Assembly: GCA_965205545.1 (NCBI GenBank)
Contig: OZ242170.1
Span: 2,046,001-2,110,000 of the forward strand
Source: Bin55 sp965205545
GTDB lineage: Bacteria > Pseudomonadota > Gammaproteobacteria > Pseudomonadales > Azotimanducaceae
Length of the DNA: 64,000 bases
Reading direction: 5' to 3'
Within the stretch, counting starts at the first letter, position 1. Every line of letters starts with the position of its first letter. Positions 51,519 through 60,531 of the stretch are shown here, piece after piece. The notes beneath the pieces were generated by a model. It was not told where the DNA came from. It worked only from the letters and a program-made list of their open reading frames with translations, and did no database searches. Position numbers and translations under genes: made by a program.

Positions 51519-53075
51519 ATGAGCTGGGAAAAGGAAGTAAGAGAAATAGCGCATCGTCGTGAACTGCGCAAGCAAATGGGCGGGCCGGAAGGAATTGAGC
51601 GACAGCGTCGACGTGGAAAGCTGACAGTCCGCGAGCGCATCGATTCATTCGTGGACACCGAAGGATTTGAGGAGTTTCACTCGCTGGCCGGAGCCGCTCG
51701 GTATGGAGACGACAACAAGCTTGTATCTTTCATGCCACGAGGCTCAGTAGACGGGATGGCGCTGATCGATGGCCGCAAAGTCGTCATCACCGCAGGCGAT
51801 TTCACCGTGCGCGGAGGCTCAGGAGGCGGATCGGGTGGAATGGGTGGAGAACTTCCCGCCAATGAGCGCGCACGTCAGTGGATGCTGCCGTTCGTGCGAC
51901 TGCTCGACGCTGCGGGCGGCAGTGTGCGGAGCTTCCAGGAAATGGGCCGAACCTACTTGCCAGATGGCAACCACGGCTCAACGATCGACGTGGAGTTGCT
52001 TTCGCTCGTGCCCGTAGTGTCAGCTGTGATGGGCTCCGTTGCGGGCCTGCCTGCAGTGAACGCTTGCATGGCGCACTTCAACGTGATGGTCAAGGACACA
52101 TCGCAGTTGTTTCCTGGAGGTCCCCCCGTAGTCAAGGCCGCGCTTGGCTACGACATAACCAAGGAAGACCTCGGAGGTCCGCACATTCACACGCGAATCA
52201 GCGGCTCTGTGGACAACCTCGCTCAATCAGAAGAAGACGCCTTCGAGCAAATACGTCGTTTTCTCAGCTACTTGCCATCGAATGTGCATGAAATGGCACC
52301 GCATATTCCTTGCGACGACCCGGTTAATCGGACTGAAGAGCAACTGCTCGAGATCATTCCGCGCGACAGGCGCCGGGTCTACAGCACCCACGCCCTAGTC
52401 GCCGCCGTGCTTGACAAGGGCTCGTTATTTGAGATTTCCCCAAGATATGGCCGCGCACGAGTCGTAGGACTAGGACGACTGGGCGGCTATCCCGTCGGCG
52501 TAATGGCGAACAATCCCAAGTTCAGTGGAGGTGCGACGGATGTCGCCGCCGGAAACAAGGTGATTCGTCTGCTCGAATTGTGCGATCTCTTCCATCTCCC
52601 GATTGTCAGTTTTGCCGACGAACCGGGCTTCATGGTTGGTCTGGAATCCGAGAAAGCGGGGATTGAGCGAGCTGGCGCAGCATTGGTTGCCGCTACCTGC
52701 CGGAGCCGCATGCCGTGGCTGACGATCGTTACGGGTCGCGTTTACGGAGTGGCCGGTCAGTGCCATCACAGGCCGACGGGAATGTTTCGGCGCTATGCAT
52801 GGCCATCGGCATCTTGGGGCTCCATGCACATTAGCGGAGGTGCGTCTGCCGCGTATCGTCGAGAGATCGAGTCAGCACCGGATCCGGAAGCCAAGCTTGA
52901 AGAAATCGAAGCTCGCCTCAATGCTGTTGCATCGCCGTTTCGAACTGCCGAGGCTACGGGGCAAGACATTATTGATCCTCGCGAAACAAGGCATTACGCT
53001 TGCGAATTCGTGCGAGATGCGCAACGGGTTCTTCAAACTCAACTTGGATTGCCGACGCGCCCCTACCGCTTGTAG
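51519..53075 (+). CDS. Acyl-CoA carboxylase carboxyltransferase (beta) subunit
   Basis: The protein has 518 residues. ATG at 51519 is chosen because AGGG lies about 5 nt upstream; ATG 51507 lacks one. It is a biotin-dependent carboxyltransferase with two crotonase-like halves: the N-terminal half has RQRRRGKLTVRERIDSF and the C-terminal half has GRLGGYPVGVMANNP, FVDEPGF-like FADEPGFMVG, and the Ala/Gly-rich ends. It moves CO2 from carboxybiotin to an acyl-CoA. No biotin carboxylase or carrier gene is adjacent, which is odd for this family. Propionyl- or methylcrotonyl-type substrates are possible. Confidence 0.88.
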   Translation: MSWEKEVREIAHRRELRKQMGGPEGIERQRRRGKLTVRERIDSFVDTEGFEEFHSLAGAARYGDDNKLVSFMPRGSVDGMALIDGRKVVITAGDFTVRGGSGGGSGGMGGELPANERARQWMLPFVRLLDAAGGSVRSFQEMGRTYLPDGNHGSTIDVELLSLVPVVSAVMGSVAGLPAVNACMAHFNVMVKDTSQLFPGGPPVVKAALGYDITKEDLGGPHIHTRISGSVDNLAQSEEDAFEQIRRFLSYLPSNVHEMAPHIPCDDPVNRTEEQLLEIIPRDRRRVYSTHALVAAVLDKGSLFEISPRYGRARVVGLGRLGGYPVGVMANNPKFSGGATDVAAGNKVIRLLELCDLFHLPIVSFADEPGFMVGLESEKAGIERAGAALVAATCRSRMPWLTIVTGRVYGVAGQCHHRPTGMFRRYAWPSASWGSMHISGGASAAYRREIESAPDPEAKLEEIEARLNAVASPFRTAEATGQDIIDPRETRHYACEFVRDAQRVLQTQLGLPTRPYRL

Positions 53076-53097
53076 CGTGTCGCACGCGAGTGGGGAC

Positions 53098-53859
53098 TCA
53101 TGCAATCTTTTTGTAGTACGCCTTCGCCATGAATCTCGGGGCAGCTGAGTGGTTGGGCGTGATCGTGTGGAACAGCAGCGAGTCCACAATGTAGATGTCT
53201 CCTGCATCTCCAGTCATTTCCACGAGCTCTACTTCAACATCACCAATGCTCGTCGTGGCGCCAATATCCCAATTCGGCAGTTCAGATTTCATGTCCAACA
53301 ACCGATTGAAGAAGTCGGACTTCGATCTCAAGCTCTTGTAGATCTTCGATGCATGGTGTTGGGTTTGTCCGTCCTCGAGTCGATGGAATCCAGACAGGAA
53401 TACGGTGCCGCCTCCTCTGTGCTCTACGTCGCTGAGAATGAAAAACACGATGATGAACGGACTTCCGACACCCTCCCGAATATTGAAATCCTGGTGCCAC
53501 CCCGAGGCAGGCACATTCCATGGCTTGGAGTCTGCGTCGTCTGCCGGGAAAGACAGCAAGAGTGTGTTGTCGTCAATGTGAGTTAGCGGATATTCAGTCA
53601 GCTCTGCAACGCATGATCGCAGTCGTTCTCCAGTGAGAACATCTAACGGAGTCGCAAAACTGCGCACAGTCTTTAGTTGCGGGCCGCGAATTGCTGGGCC
53701 AGACGGCCAAGTGTCCCGCGAGTCCTTCAACACACCGTACTTGGCCAGTTCCATCCACGCCATTTCCGTCAATTCCCTTCCCGTGGCAGGCTCAAAGAAC
53801 TCAGGCAGTTTCAGAAACCCCGTTCTTTGAAAGGAGTCAACTTGTGCCGACGTCAACAT
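53098..53859 (-). CDS. Phytanoyl-CoA dioxygenase (PhyH) family protein
   Basis: This 253-residue Fe(II)/2-oxoglutarate dioxygenase fold has HxD in SGWHQDFNIREG (about 118-129), a distal His in SLLFHTITPNHS (about 230-241) and a following Arg (PRFMAKAYYKK). RGGGTVFLSGFHRL is the family-typical turn. It begins MLTSAQVDSFQRTGFLKLPEFF, the standard N-terminal helix. It is only distantly similar to the PhyH-like protein at 9724-10560. It converges with the carboxyltransferase gene and stands alone; the substrate is unknown. Confidence 0.9.
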   Translation of the reverse strand: MLTSAQVDSFQRTGFLKLPEFFEPATGRELTEMAWMELAKYGVLKDSRDTWPSGPAIRGPQLKTVRSFATPLDVLTGERLRSCVAELTEYPLTHIDDNTLLLSFPADDADSKPWNVPASGWHQDFNIREGVGSPFIIVFFILSDVEHRGGGTVFLSGFHRLEDGQTQHHASKIYKSLRSKSDFFNRLLDMKSELPNWDIGATTSIGDVEVELVEMTGDAGDIYIVDSLLFHTITPNHSAAPRFMAKAYYKKIA

Positions 53860-53945
53860 GGATTTGAAAGTGGTTTGAGCGTTAATGTGGCGATTTTAGT
53901 TTGAGGTGTAGATTTGCTTATCACCTGGGTGCCGGTAAGGCTTGA

Positions 53946-54899
53946 TTAGCTTACAAGCATTTGATAATTCCGGAATCGTCTTTGGTCCAGTTCCCCTTTT
54001 TCCAAGGCTTCGAGGATTTTGCACCCTGTTTCGGAGACATGACTGCAGTTGGAAAACTGGCATTGGCGAATCCACTCTTCAATTTCCGGAAATGTACGTG
54101 GCAGTTCATTGACTCGCATGGCAGGGGCGAGTTCGCGTGTGCCTGGCACATCCACAACCAAGCCCCCAAAAGGCAAACGGAACATCGCGCGCGAGACAGT
54201 GGCATGTCGTCCTTTAGAGTCGCTCTCCCGCACTTCCTTTGTAAGTTGCAGGTGAGTTTGCGCAAGAGTGTTCACGAGAGTCGACTTGCCGACGCCGGAT
54301 GATCCGACGAATATTCCGGTGCGAGTAGGGCTTAGACTATTCGCTATGCCGTGGAGTTGGCTACGTACATGAGCATTGACAGCCAGCACCTGAGTTTCCC
54401 CCGCCACACTCTTCGCCCTTTCCAAAAACAAACGATATTCCGGGTAGAGATCGGTTTTCGTCAGCACGATCATGGATTCAGCATTCGCAATCTCGGCCAG
54501 AGCCAAGTAGCGCTCCAATCTGGACTCGTTGAAGTCGTCGTTGCAGGAAAACACCGGAAGGACGATGTCGACATTCGCAGCAATGCTTTGGGTCTTAGAC
54601 ATGCCTTTGCTAGCACGTTGCAAGGCGTTCCTTCTTTTGAGCAATCGCTGCACGTGAGGATAGGGTTCAGAAAGCAGAACCCAATCTCCGACAAGCGGAC
54701 GCTCTTCGCGGGCTCCATGCAGCCATCGTCCCAAATTTGGGAGAGCATGCTCTTTGCTCCCGTCGTGGACGACGATCCCTTGGCGGTGCTCAGCGACTAC
54801 CCTAGCCGGCACATGGCCAGAGTCCAGTTCTTCTTTGCGGATCTCTTGGGCAAGATCCTGTGTCCAGCCGTAGTTGCCTATTGACTTCACGAAGCGCAA
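53946..54899 (-). CDS. rsgA: Ribosome small subunit-dependent GTPase RsgA
   Basis: This 317-residue circularly permuted GTPase checks late 30S assembly. After the N-terminal OB fold, the G motifs come in permuted order: G4 TKTD (about 156-159), G1 GSSGVGKST (about 197-205), G2 in SKGRHATVS, G3 DVPGTRE. The C-terminal zinc region is CQFSNCSHVSETGC. The frame opens with TTG at 54899, and a GTG at 54890 is an equally possible start; neither has a clear ribosome site. It diverges from the ABC exporter genes. Confidence 0.92.
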   Translation of the reverse strand: MRFVKSIGNYGWTQDLAQEIRKEELDSGHVPARVVAEHRQGIVVHDGSKEHALPNLGRWLHGAREERPLVGDWVLLSEPYPHVQRLLKRRNALQRASKGMSKTQSIAANVDIVLPVFSCNDDFNESRLERYLALAEIANAESMIVLTKTDLYPEYRLFLERAKSVAGETQVLAVNAHVRSQLHGIANSLSPTRTGIFVGSSGVGKSTLVNTLAQTHLQLTKEVRESDSKGRHATVSRAMFRLPFGGLVVDVPGTRELAPAMRVNELPRTFPEIEEWIRQCQFSNCSHVSETGCKILEALEKGELDQRRFRNYQMLVS

Positions 54900-55127
54900 G
54901 AACGATTTGGAGCAACAAGGCGGCAGAGCATTGGCTCGTGAACAATTGACCGATTCTGGATTGACAAGACACAGTTAGCTACAACATCGTTAGGGTATAG
55001 TAACTAGACCTGCGCCCTATGGACTGAGCATTTCTCCCCGACGCGGAAATGCGCATGAACATGTAGACCGATCCTGCATCAGGCACGTTCATGCTTGATT
55101 TCAAGTGCCGACCAATTCTTTATTGCA
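54900..55127. other. Divergent region and structured leader of the ABC exporter genes
   Basis: A possible -10 (TATAGT, 54996-55001) would give a leader of about 120 nt before the ATG at 55128. Within that leader lie two consecutive inverted repeats: GCATTTC/GAAATGC (55028-55052, 11-nt loop) and GCATGAAC/GTTCATGC (55053-55094, 26-nt loop), directly abutting. They could fold as RNA or bind a regulator. No Shine-Dalgarno precedes the ATG. Confidence 0.45.
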
Positions 55128-57149
55128 ATGAGTGACGACGTTCCCAAGCTACGTGAAGCCCTGAAGTTGCAAAAGGAGGAGGGTGGCAGACTGAAAGGAC
55201 TGTCCGCTCGGCAATTCGGTCACCTCATTCTCCGCACTTGGCCGTATCTCTACCCGCAGTGGCCGCATCTTGTGCTGCTGGTGGCCATGCGCATGTTGAT
55301 CGAGTTGATTTGGACGGGTGCAATTCTCGTTTCCTACGACGTTTGGAGCAACAAGGTGCTTGTCGGCGATATGCTCGAGCCAATGCAGGCTTCCTACCTG
55401 TTTCTCGATGACTCCTACGTACTGCCACCCGACGAACTTGCAATGAAACGGAATGTGGAAGAGTCAGGGGAAGAACTCGAAGACTTCGAGTTTTCTCAAT
55501 TGAACGAAGCTCAGCGAAAGGTGGTTCGCAATAGATTTCTCATACTTTGCGTTGTCGCTGGGTCAATCATTTTTCTGCTTGCGCCCATTGTGGACTACTA
55601 CAAAACTTGGATTTTGCAGCGTGTAAATCAATCGTTGCGCATAACAATGGTGGAGCGCGCAGAGCACTTGTCTTTGCGTTATCACGACACCGCGAGAACG
55701 GGTGACTTGATCTACCGCGTCTATCAGGATAGCGCCATGATCACGAACTTGATGGACTATCTGGTGTTGCAGCCTGCGATCGCCATATTCACTTTGACGT
55801 TTAGCCTGTTCGTCATTGTCAGCTTCAGTCTGACCCTCGGATTGATCGGCGCAATAGGCATGATTCCAATACTGTGGCTGGTCGCTTGGTACACGCCACG
55901 TCTGCAGCTGAGGTCAAGATTGGCCAGATTGACCAATAGCGCTCTGACCTCGCGCATACAGGAAGGTTTTCAGGCCATACGCGTGATCAAAGCCAATCTT
56001 GCGCTGGGTGTCATGGACACAAGGTTCAACAAAGACTCCTACGACGCACTGAACGCTGCGTTCATGTTGCGGGCGGAATTGTTGCTAATGCGAACCCTCG
56101 TCGCATTGATTTTTGGCGCCATGATCGTCGTGACGCAGTATCTCTCCGCCAGGTGGGTAATCGGCAACGAAACAACTTTCCTGTTCGGAGTGATCGCTCT
56201 CGTCGGATTTGCTCGATGGAATTGGGGCGCGTGGCAAGCAGCCAACGGCCGTATGTCCGAATACGTTTGGAACGTAAACGACTTGATTCGCGTCTGGAGC
56301 GTGCTGCAAGACATGATCGTCGGTCTAGACCGCGCGTTTTTCCTGTTGGACCTAAAGCCAGATATCGAGGATAGACCTGGAGCCAAACCTGTTGGGCGCC
56401 CGATTTCAGACATTGAGTTCAACAAGGTCTCTTTTGGCTACGACAAAGATAATCGAGTGCTGGAAGACGTCGATCTCAAAGTGTCTAAAGGCACGCTGAC
56501 AGCAATCGTCGGCGGCACCGGTTGCGGAAAATCCACGATGATGTCGCTGTTGCTGCGCCTTTACGACCCGGACGAAGGTGAGATAAGAATTGGCGGAGTC
56601 GATTTGCGGGATCTCAAGGTAGAGAGCGTACGTTCCAACATCGCAATTGCACTTCAGCAAAACACGCTGTTTGCCTCGACCATCGCAGAGAACATCGCCT
56701 ACGGCGCTGCTAACGTTACGCAAGACCAGATTGAAGAAGCTGCGAAGATTGCGTGCGCACATGAATTCATTGAACAAATGGAGCGTGGCTATGAAACCGA
56801 ACTGGGGGAGCGTGGCAGCAAGCTCTCGACAGGCCAACGGCAGAGACTTTCTATAGCTCGTGCTCTGGTGCGTGATACTCCCATTCTCATTCTCGACGAA
56901 CCCACTTCATCACTTGATGCGGTGACGGAGCACCGAATCATGGAGAACCTCCTGCAATGGGCAAGTGATCGCATCGTGTTTCTCATAACACACAGGTTTT
57001 CAACCATTCAGCAAGCCGACCGCATAGTTTTGCTGGACAACAGAACGATTGTGAGCGACGGTAGTCATGAAGAGTTGATGTCTATAGCGGACACTCGTTA
57101 TCGTGCGTTTTTCGCAAGCGAAATCCGTGAAAGTCAGCGTCGTGCATAG
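55128..57149 (+). CDS. ABC exporter half-transporter (membrane plus ATPase domains), subunit 1
   Basis: The protein has 673 residues. ATG at 55128 is taken (MSDDVPKLREALKL). Six membrane helices are spread over about 45-400, with an unusually long hydrophilic loop of some 75 residues after the first helices (about 80-155). The C-terminal ATPase has Walker A GGTGCGKST, signature LSTGQRQRLSIARAL (canonical LSGGQ), Walker B LILDEPTSSLD and the H-loop ITHRFSTI. The next gene, 8 bp downstream, encodes a similar half-transporter, so a heterodimeric exporter is likely. The substrate (lipid, drug or peptide) is unknown. Confidence 0.92.
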   Translation: MSDDVPKLREALKLQKEEGGRLKGLSARQFGHLILRTWPYLYPQWPHLVLLVAMRMLIELIWTGAILVSYDVWSNKVLVGDMLEPMQASYLFLDDSYVLPPDELAMKRNVEESGEELEDFEFSQLNEAQRKVVRNRFLILCVVAGSIIFLLAPIVDYYKTWILQRVNQSLRITMVERAEHLSLRYHDTARTGDLIYRVYQDSAMITNLMDYLVLQPAIAIFTLTFSLFVIVSFSLTLGLIGAIGMIPILWLVAWYTPRLQLRSRLARLTNSALTSRIQEGFQAIRVIKANLALGVMDTRFNKDSYDALNAAFMLRAELLLMRTLVALIFGAMIVVTQYLSARWVIGNETTFLFGVIALVGFARWNWGAWQAANGRMSEYVWNVNDLIRVWSVLQDMIVGLDRAFFLLDLKPDIEDRPGAKPVGRPISDIEFNKVSFGYDKDNRVLEDVDLKVSKGTLTAIVGGTGCGKSTMMSLLLRLYDPDEGEIRIGGVDLRDLKVESVRSNIAIALQQNTLFASTIAENIAYGAANVTQDQIEEAAKIACAHEFIEQMERGYETELGERGSKLSTGQRQRLSIARALVRDTPILILDEPTSSLDAVTEHRIMENLLQWASDRIVFLITHRFSTIQQADRIVLLDNRTIVSDGSHEELMSIADTRYRAFFASEIRESQRRA

Positions 57150-57157
57150 GCCTAACC

Positions 57158-59149
57158 ATGTCTGACAGTCAACAATTGAATAGTCGTCGCGACGCCAGGT
57201 TCGATGATCGGATTGACACGGCGCCGAGGATTGGTTTCCTGCAGGTTTTGGGCATCATGCTCGGTTCCATTCGGTTCCTTTTTTCCGAGCATAGGCTTTT
57301 TGTTGCGAAGGTCTGCTTGTCTTTGCTGTCACTTGTTCCAGGTCTCTACATCACTTGGCTGATGAAGATCTTTGTTGATCAAGTATTGTTGCAACAGCCA
57401 TTCACTGATTCCGACGTGAGAATGCCCCCCCAAATACAACCGATCGTCGATGCACTGGGCAACTCCTCGCCACTCGAGATTCTCGCCGTGCTGATCGCGA
57501 TCTTTGTCTTCCTGTTGTTTGTCTGGGGATTTGGTCGAGGTTCTTGGCAGCAAGTCGCTCAGGGCGAGGATAGCGCGACGCAAGCTGAGAACGCAATGAA
57601 CCAGGGCGGCAGCGATACGTCAGGTGTCGTAGGTTTCCTGGACTTGATGGTGCAAGTGCGTTTGTCGCAACGGATTACCAATGCACTTCGGACAAAGGCA
57701 TTCCAACAAATGGCGCGACTCCCCATGACCACCCTGGATGACCACAGGATCGGGGATGCAATCTACCGTGTCATGTACGACGCTCCCATGCTGCCCGGGT
57801 TGAGCTATCAGCTGACCTTGGAGCCCTTGTTCCTTGTCATTGGAGCGGCCATTCAGCTTTGGTTAGTGTTTTTCTCATACGGCAACGCGGCACCCGAGTT
57901 GGTTTGGCTGGCTACCCTTCTTATCCCTATCGGATTGATGGTGACCGTGCCGTTCTCGGCCATCACAAGAAGGGTCCAGCAAAACAGCCGCGCTTCAGGA
58001 ACAGCAACGACAAACGCGATGGAGGAGAGCCTCGGCAACATCGCGGCGGTACAAAGTCTCGGGACCATGAGCCGAGAGCGCGACCGATTCGCGACACAGA
58101 GCAAGGAGTCGTTCCGCAGATATCGAGTAACGAAAATCATCGCGATCATCGTCAATTTTTCTGTGCAAGCCGCATATTGGCTGACAACCCTCGGCGTGGC
58201 GGTCTGGATCTCGAACGACGTTATCGAAGGAAGCCTAACGCCGGGCGATTGGGCAGTGCTTTTTGGGATATGGGGGCAACTTGGGGGTACGACCTTGGCG
58301 CTGTCCCGATTTTGGATCGACATGCAGGCGAACGCCGCCGCTGTCCGAAGGGTCAATTTCTTCATTGAAATGGAGACTGAACATCGGAGCTCAGTGCGCT
58401 CCGCACACTTCCGCAACTCCATCGAATTGGAGAACGTTTCCTTCGCTTATCCTGACGGAAGACAAGCCCTGCACCATGTGGACTTGCACTTCAACAAGGG
58501 TGAAATGGTCGCAATCGTTGGACCCACAGGTGCAGGCAAGACCACACTCGCTTACCTAATTCCAGCCTTTGTTCGTCCAACCACGGGAAAGGTACTCTTC
58601 GATAGCCAAGACATTGCCGAGGTAGATGTCGAAACCATTCGCGAGAAAGTTGCGTATGTGTTTCAGGAGCACATGCTGCTTTCTGAGTCCATACGTTCTA
58701 ATTTGTCGTTGGTCAACTCCTCAGCAACGGAGGAGGAAATGCGGGAAGCGCTGCGTGTGGCGGGTGCGCTGCAATTCGTAGATTCCCTGCCGCGGGGATT
58801 GGACACGGTTCTGGGACGTTCTGGCGACACTCTTTCGGTCGGTCAGAAGCAGAGGCTGTGCATTGCGCGTGGACTTATCCGCAATACACCGGTCATTATT
58901 CTTGACGAACCTACAGCTGCTCTTGATCCGCAAACTGAGCAGGCCCTGGTGGAGTCGTTGCGATCGATTCGAAAGGACAGGCTTGTAGTGATCGTCGCCC
59001 ATAGACTGTCCACCATTCAGGAGGCGGACAAAATCGTGTTTCTGGACGGTGGAAAAGTGCTCGATGTGGGAAGCCACGACGAATTGATGGCCGCACCCGA
59101 CAGTCCCTATCGGCAATTCGTGGAGCTTCAGACGCGAATTGTGCAGTAA
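57158..59149 (+). CDS. ABC exporter half-transporter, subunit 2
   Basis: This 663-residue protein starts MSDSQQLNSRRDARFDDR, with a short cytoplasmic stretch, then six membrane helices (about 30-400; the loop after helix 2 is Gly/Ser/Asn-rich), and an ATPase with Walker A GPTGAGKTT, signature LSVGQKQRLCIARGL, Walker B VIILDEPTAALD and the H-loop VAHRLSTI. Both subunits keep the catalytic Glu after Walker B, so neither ATP site is obviously dead. It ends 3 bp from the converging TPR gene. Confidence 0.92.
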   Translation: MSDSQQLNSRRDARFDDRIDTAPRIGFLQVLGIMLGSIRFLFSEHRLFVAKVCLSLLSLVPGLYITWLMKIFVDQVLLQQPFTDSDVRMPPQIQPIVDALGNSSPLEILAVLIAIFVFLLFVWGFGRGSWQQVAQGEDSATQAENAMNQGGSDTSGVVGFLDLMVQVRLSQRITNALRTKAFQQMARLPMTTLDDHRIGDAIYRVMYDAPMLPGLSYQLTLEPLFLVIGAAIQLWLVFFSYGNAAPELVWLATLLIPIGLMVTVPFSAITRRVQQNSRASGTATTNAMEESLGNIAAVQSLGTMSRERDRFATQSKESFRRYRVTKIIAIIVNFSVQAAYWLTTLGVAVWISNDVIEGSLTPGDWAVLFGIWGQLGGTTLALSRFWIDMQANAAAVRRVNFFIEMETEHRSSVRSAHFRNSIELENVSFAYPDGRQALHHVDLHFNKGEMVAIVGPTGAGKTTLAYLIPAFVRPTTGKVLFDSQDIAEVDVETIREKVAYVFQEHMLLSESIRSNLSLVNSSATEEEMREALRVAGALQFVDSLPRGLDTVLGRSGDTLSVGQKQRLCIARGLIRNTPVIILDEPTAALDPQTEQALVESLRSIRKDRLVVIVAHRLSTIQEADKIVFLDGGKVLDVGSHDELMAAPDSPYRQFVELQTRIVQ

Positions 59150-59152
59150 CCG

Positions 59153-60523
59153 CTAATCGCTAACAGGATTGTTCCCTGGGCTCAGAGCGTCTAGAGCCCG
59201 TTGGAATCTTTCATCTTTGGGGTGGGCGTCACGCCCTTTGGAGAAGCGGTCCATGGCTTCGTCGTATTGTTGCGTTTGAACGTAAGCCGACCCAAGGAGG
59301 AATAAGACATTGCCGTCGCTAGGTCTCAATTTGGCTAGCAGCTCCCATTGCTGGATTGCATTGTCAAGTTTGCCGATCGCAGCGAAAGCGCTCGCCAGGT
59401 TGTAGCGTGCCTGCAGCATGCCAGGGTTTGTATCGAGAGCTTGCGAAAGCAAAGGAATTGCTGCTTCAAGACGTCTCTCCTGAAGGTGCAAGTTCGCCAT
59501 GTTGTACAACGCTTCAGGCTGATGTGGATCCAGTCGTAAAGCACGTTCAAGCGCGGCCTTGGCTTCGGGCAGCGAGCCGTTCTCAGCCAAAGCTTGTCCA
59601 AGATTCGTCAACAATCGGGCATGGTCGGGCGCATCTCGTCGCGCCTCTGTGAAAACGTCAATTGCTTCGTCGAGCCGACCTTGCCTTGCTAGAGCGACGC
59701 CTAAATTGATTGCGTCGCGCACTTGGCCTTTGCGCAATTCGAGCACAAGCCGGAATATTTCCTCGGCTTCCTGCATCCGGCCCTGAGACGCAAAACTGAG
59801 GCCACGTTTCGAAAGTGCATTGGAGCTAATTCCCAGCGACTCGACTCCAGAGAGAATTGGATCAGGAATGGGTATCGCTTGGGTGTAGGTGTAAGTCAAA
59901 ATCTCAGCGATTCGCGAACCGTCCTTTCGATTCAATTTTCGGTAGATTTGGACGAGCAATGGATATATGGGTCCGTGCGATGGGGCGATCTCTCTAGCAC
60001 TCTCCAATCGTGCGACGGCAGAATCCCACTGGTTCGCGCGCAGGTTGAGTCTCGACAGTCCAATTAGAGCATGCACCGACCTAGAATCGGACTCCAATAC
60101 CGACGTGTAATACATCTTGGCAGCGTCGAGCTCCCCAGCGCGCTCCAGTTCTCTAGCTAACCGGAGACGAACAAACGGTCGATCAAACCCTTGCTGAATA
60201 CACTCCTGAAATCGCTCGATTGCTTGACTGGGCTCGAGGCTCTGCAACGCTGTGGCTGACAGGTAGCGCCAAGTGAGATTATCGGGTTGCAGCGCAAATG
60301 CTTTGTCATAGGCCGAAACGGCTCGGTCAAGTTCTTCGTGTGCGTGCAACAGCTTGCCCAGATGCCCCCAATGATCTGGATTCTCTGGACTCTCGCTAAC
60401 TCGACGGGTGGCATTGGCGACCGCTACGGCAACCGGCAGCTCAAAGCCGGCACCGTCATGGGAGTGAGCATTGCTGGAGACAGGTGCTGCGTTGAGTGGC
60501 AACGCGAACAACAGAATTCGCAA
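59153..60523 (-). CDS. Secreted TPR-repeat protein
   Basis: This 456-residue protein has about ten TPR helix-turn-helix units (for example HWGHLGKLLHAHEELDRAV, LLTNLGQALAENGSLPEAK, ARYNLASAFAAIGKLDNAI). A hydrophobic N-terminus (RILLFALPLNAAP) suggests export. The frame starts with TTG at 60523; a CTG at 60535 overlapping the upstream stop as CTGA would give a better signal peptide (MNLLLRILLFALPLNAAP). It directly follows the FG-GAP/ASPIC gene, a pairing often seen in such clusters. It probably scaffolds protein contacts. Confidence 0.85.
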   Translation of the reverse strand: MRILLFALPLNAAPVSSNAHSHDGAGFELPVAVAVANATRRVSESPENPDHWGHLGKLLHAHEELDRAVSAYDKAFALQPDNLTWRYLSATALQSLEPSQAIERFQECIQQGFDRPFVRLRLARELERAGELDAAKMYYTSVLESDSRSVHALIGLSRLNLRANQWDSAVARLESAREIAPSHGPIYPLLVQIYRKLNRKDGSRIAEILTYTYTQAIPIPDPILSGVESLGISSNALSKRGLSFASQGRMQEAEEIFRLVLELRKGQVRDAINLGVALARQGRLDEAIDVFTEARRDAPDHARLLTNLGQALAENGSLPEAKAALERALRLDPHQPEALYNMANLHLQERRLEAAIPLLSQALDTNPGMLQARYNLASAFAAIGKLDNAIQQWELLAKLRPSDGNVLFLLGSAYVQTQQYDEAMDRFSKGRDAHPKDERFQRALDALSPGNNPVSD

Positions 60524-60531
60524 TAGGAGAT

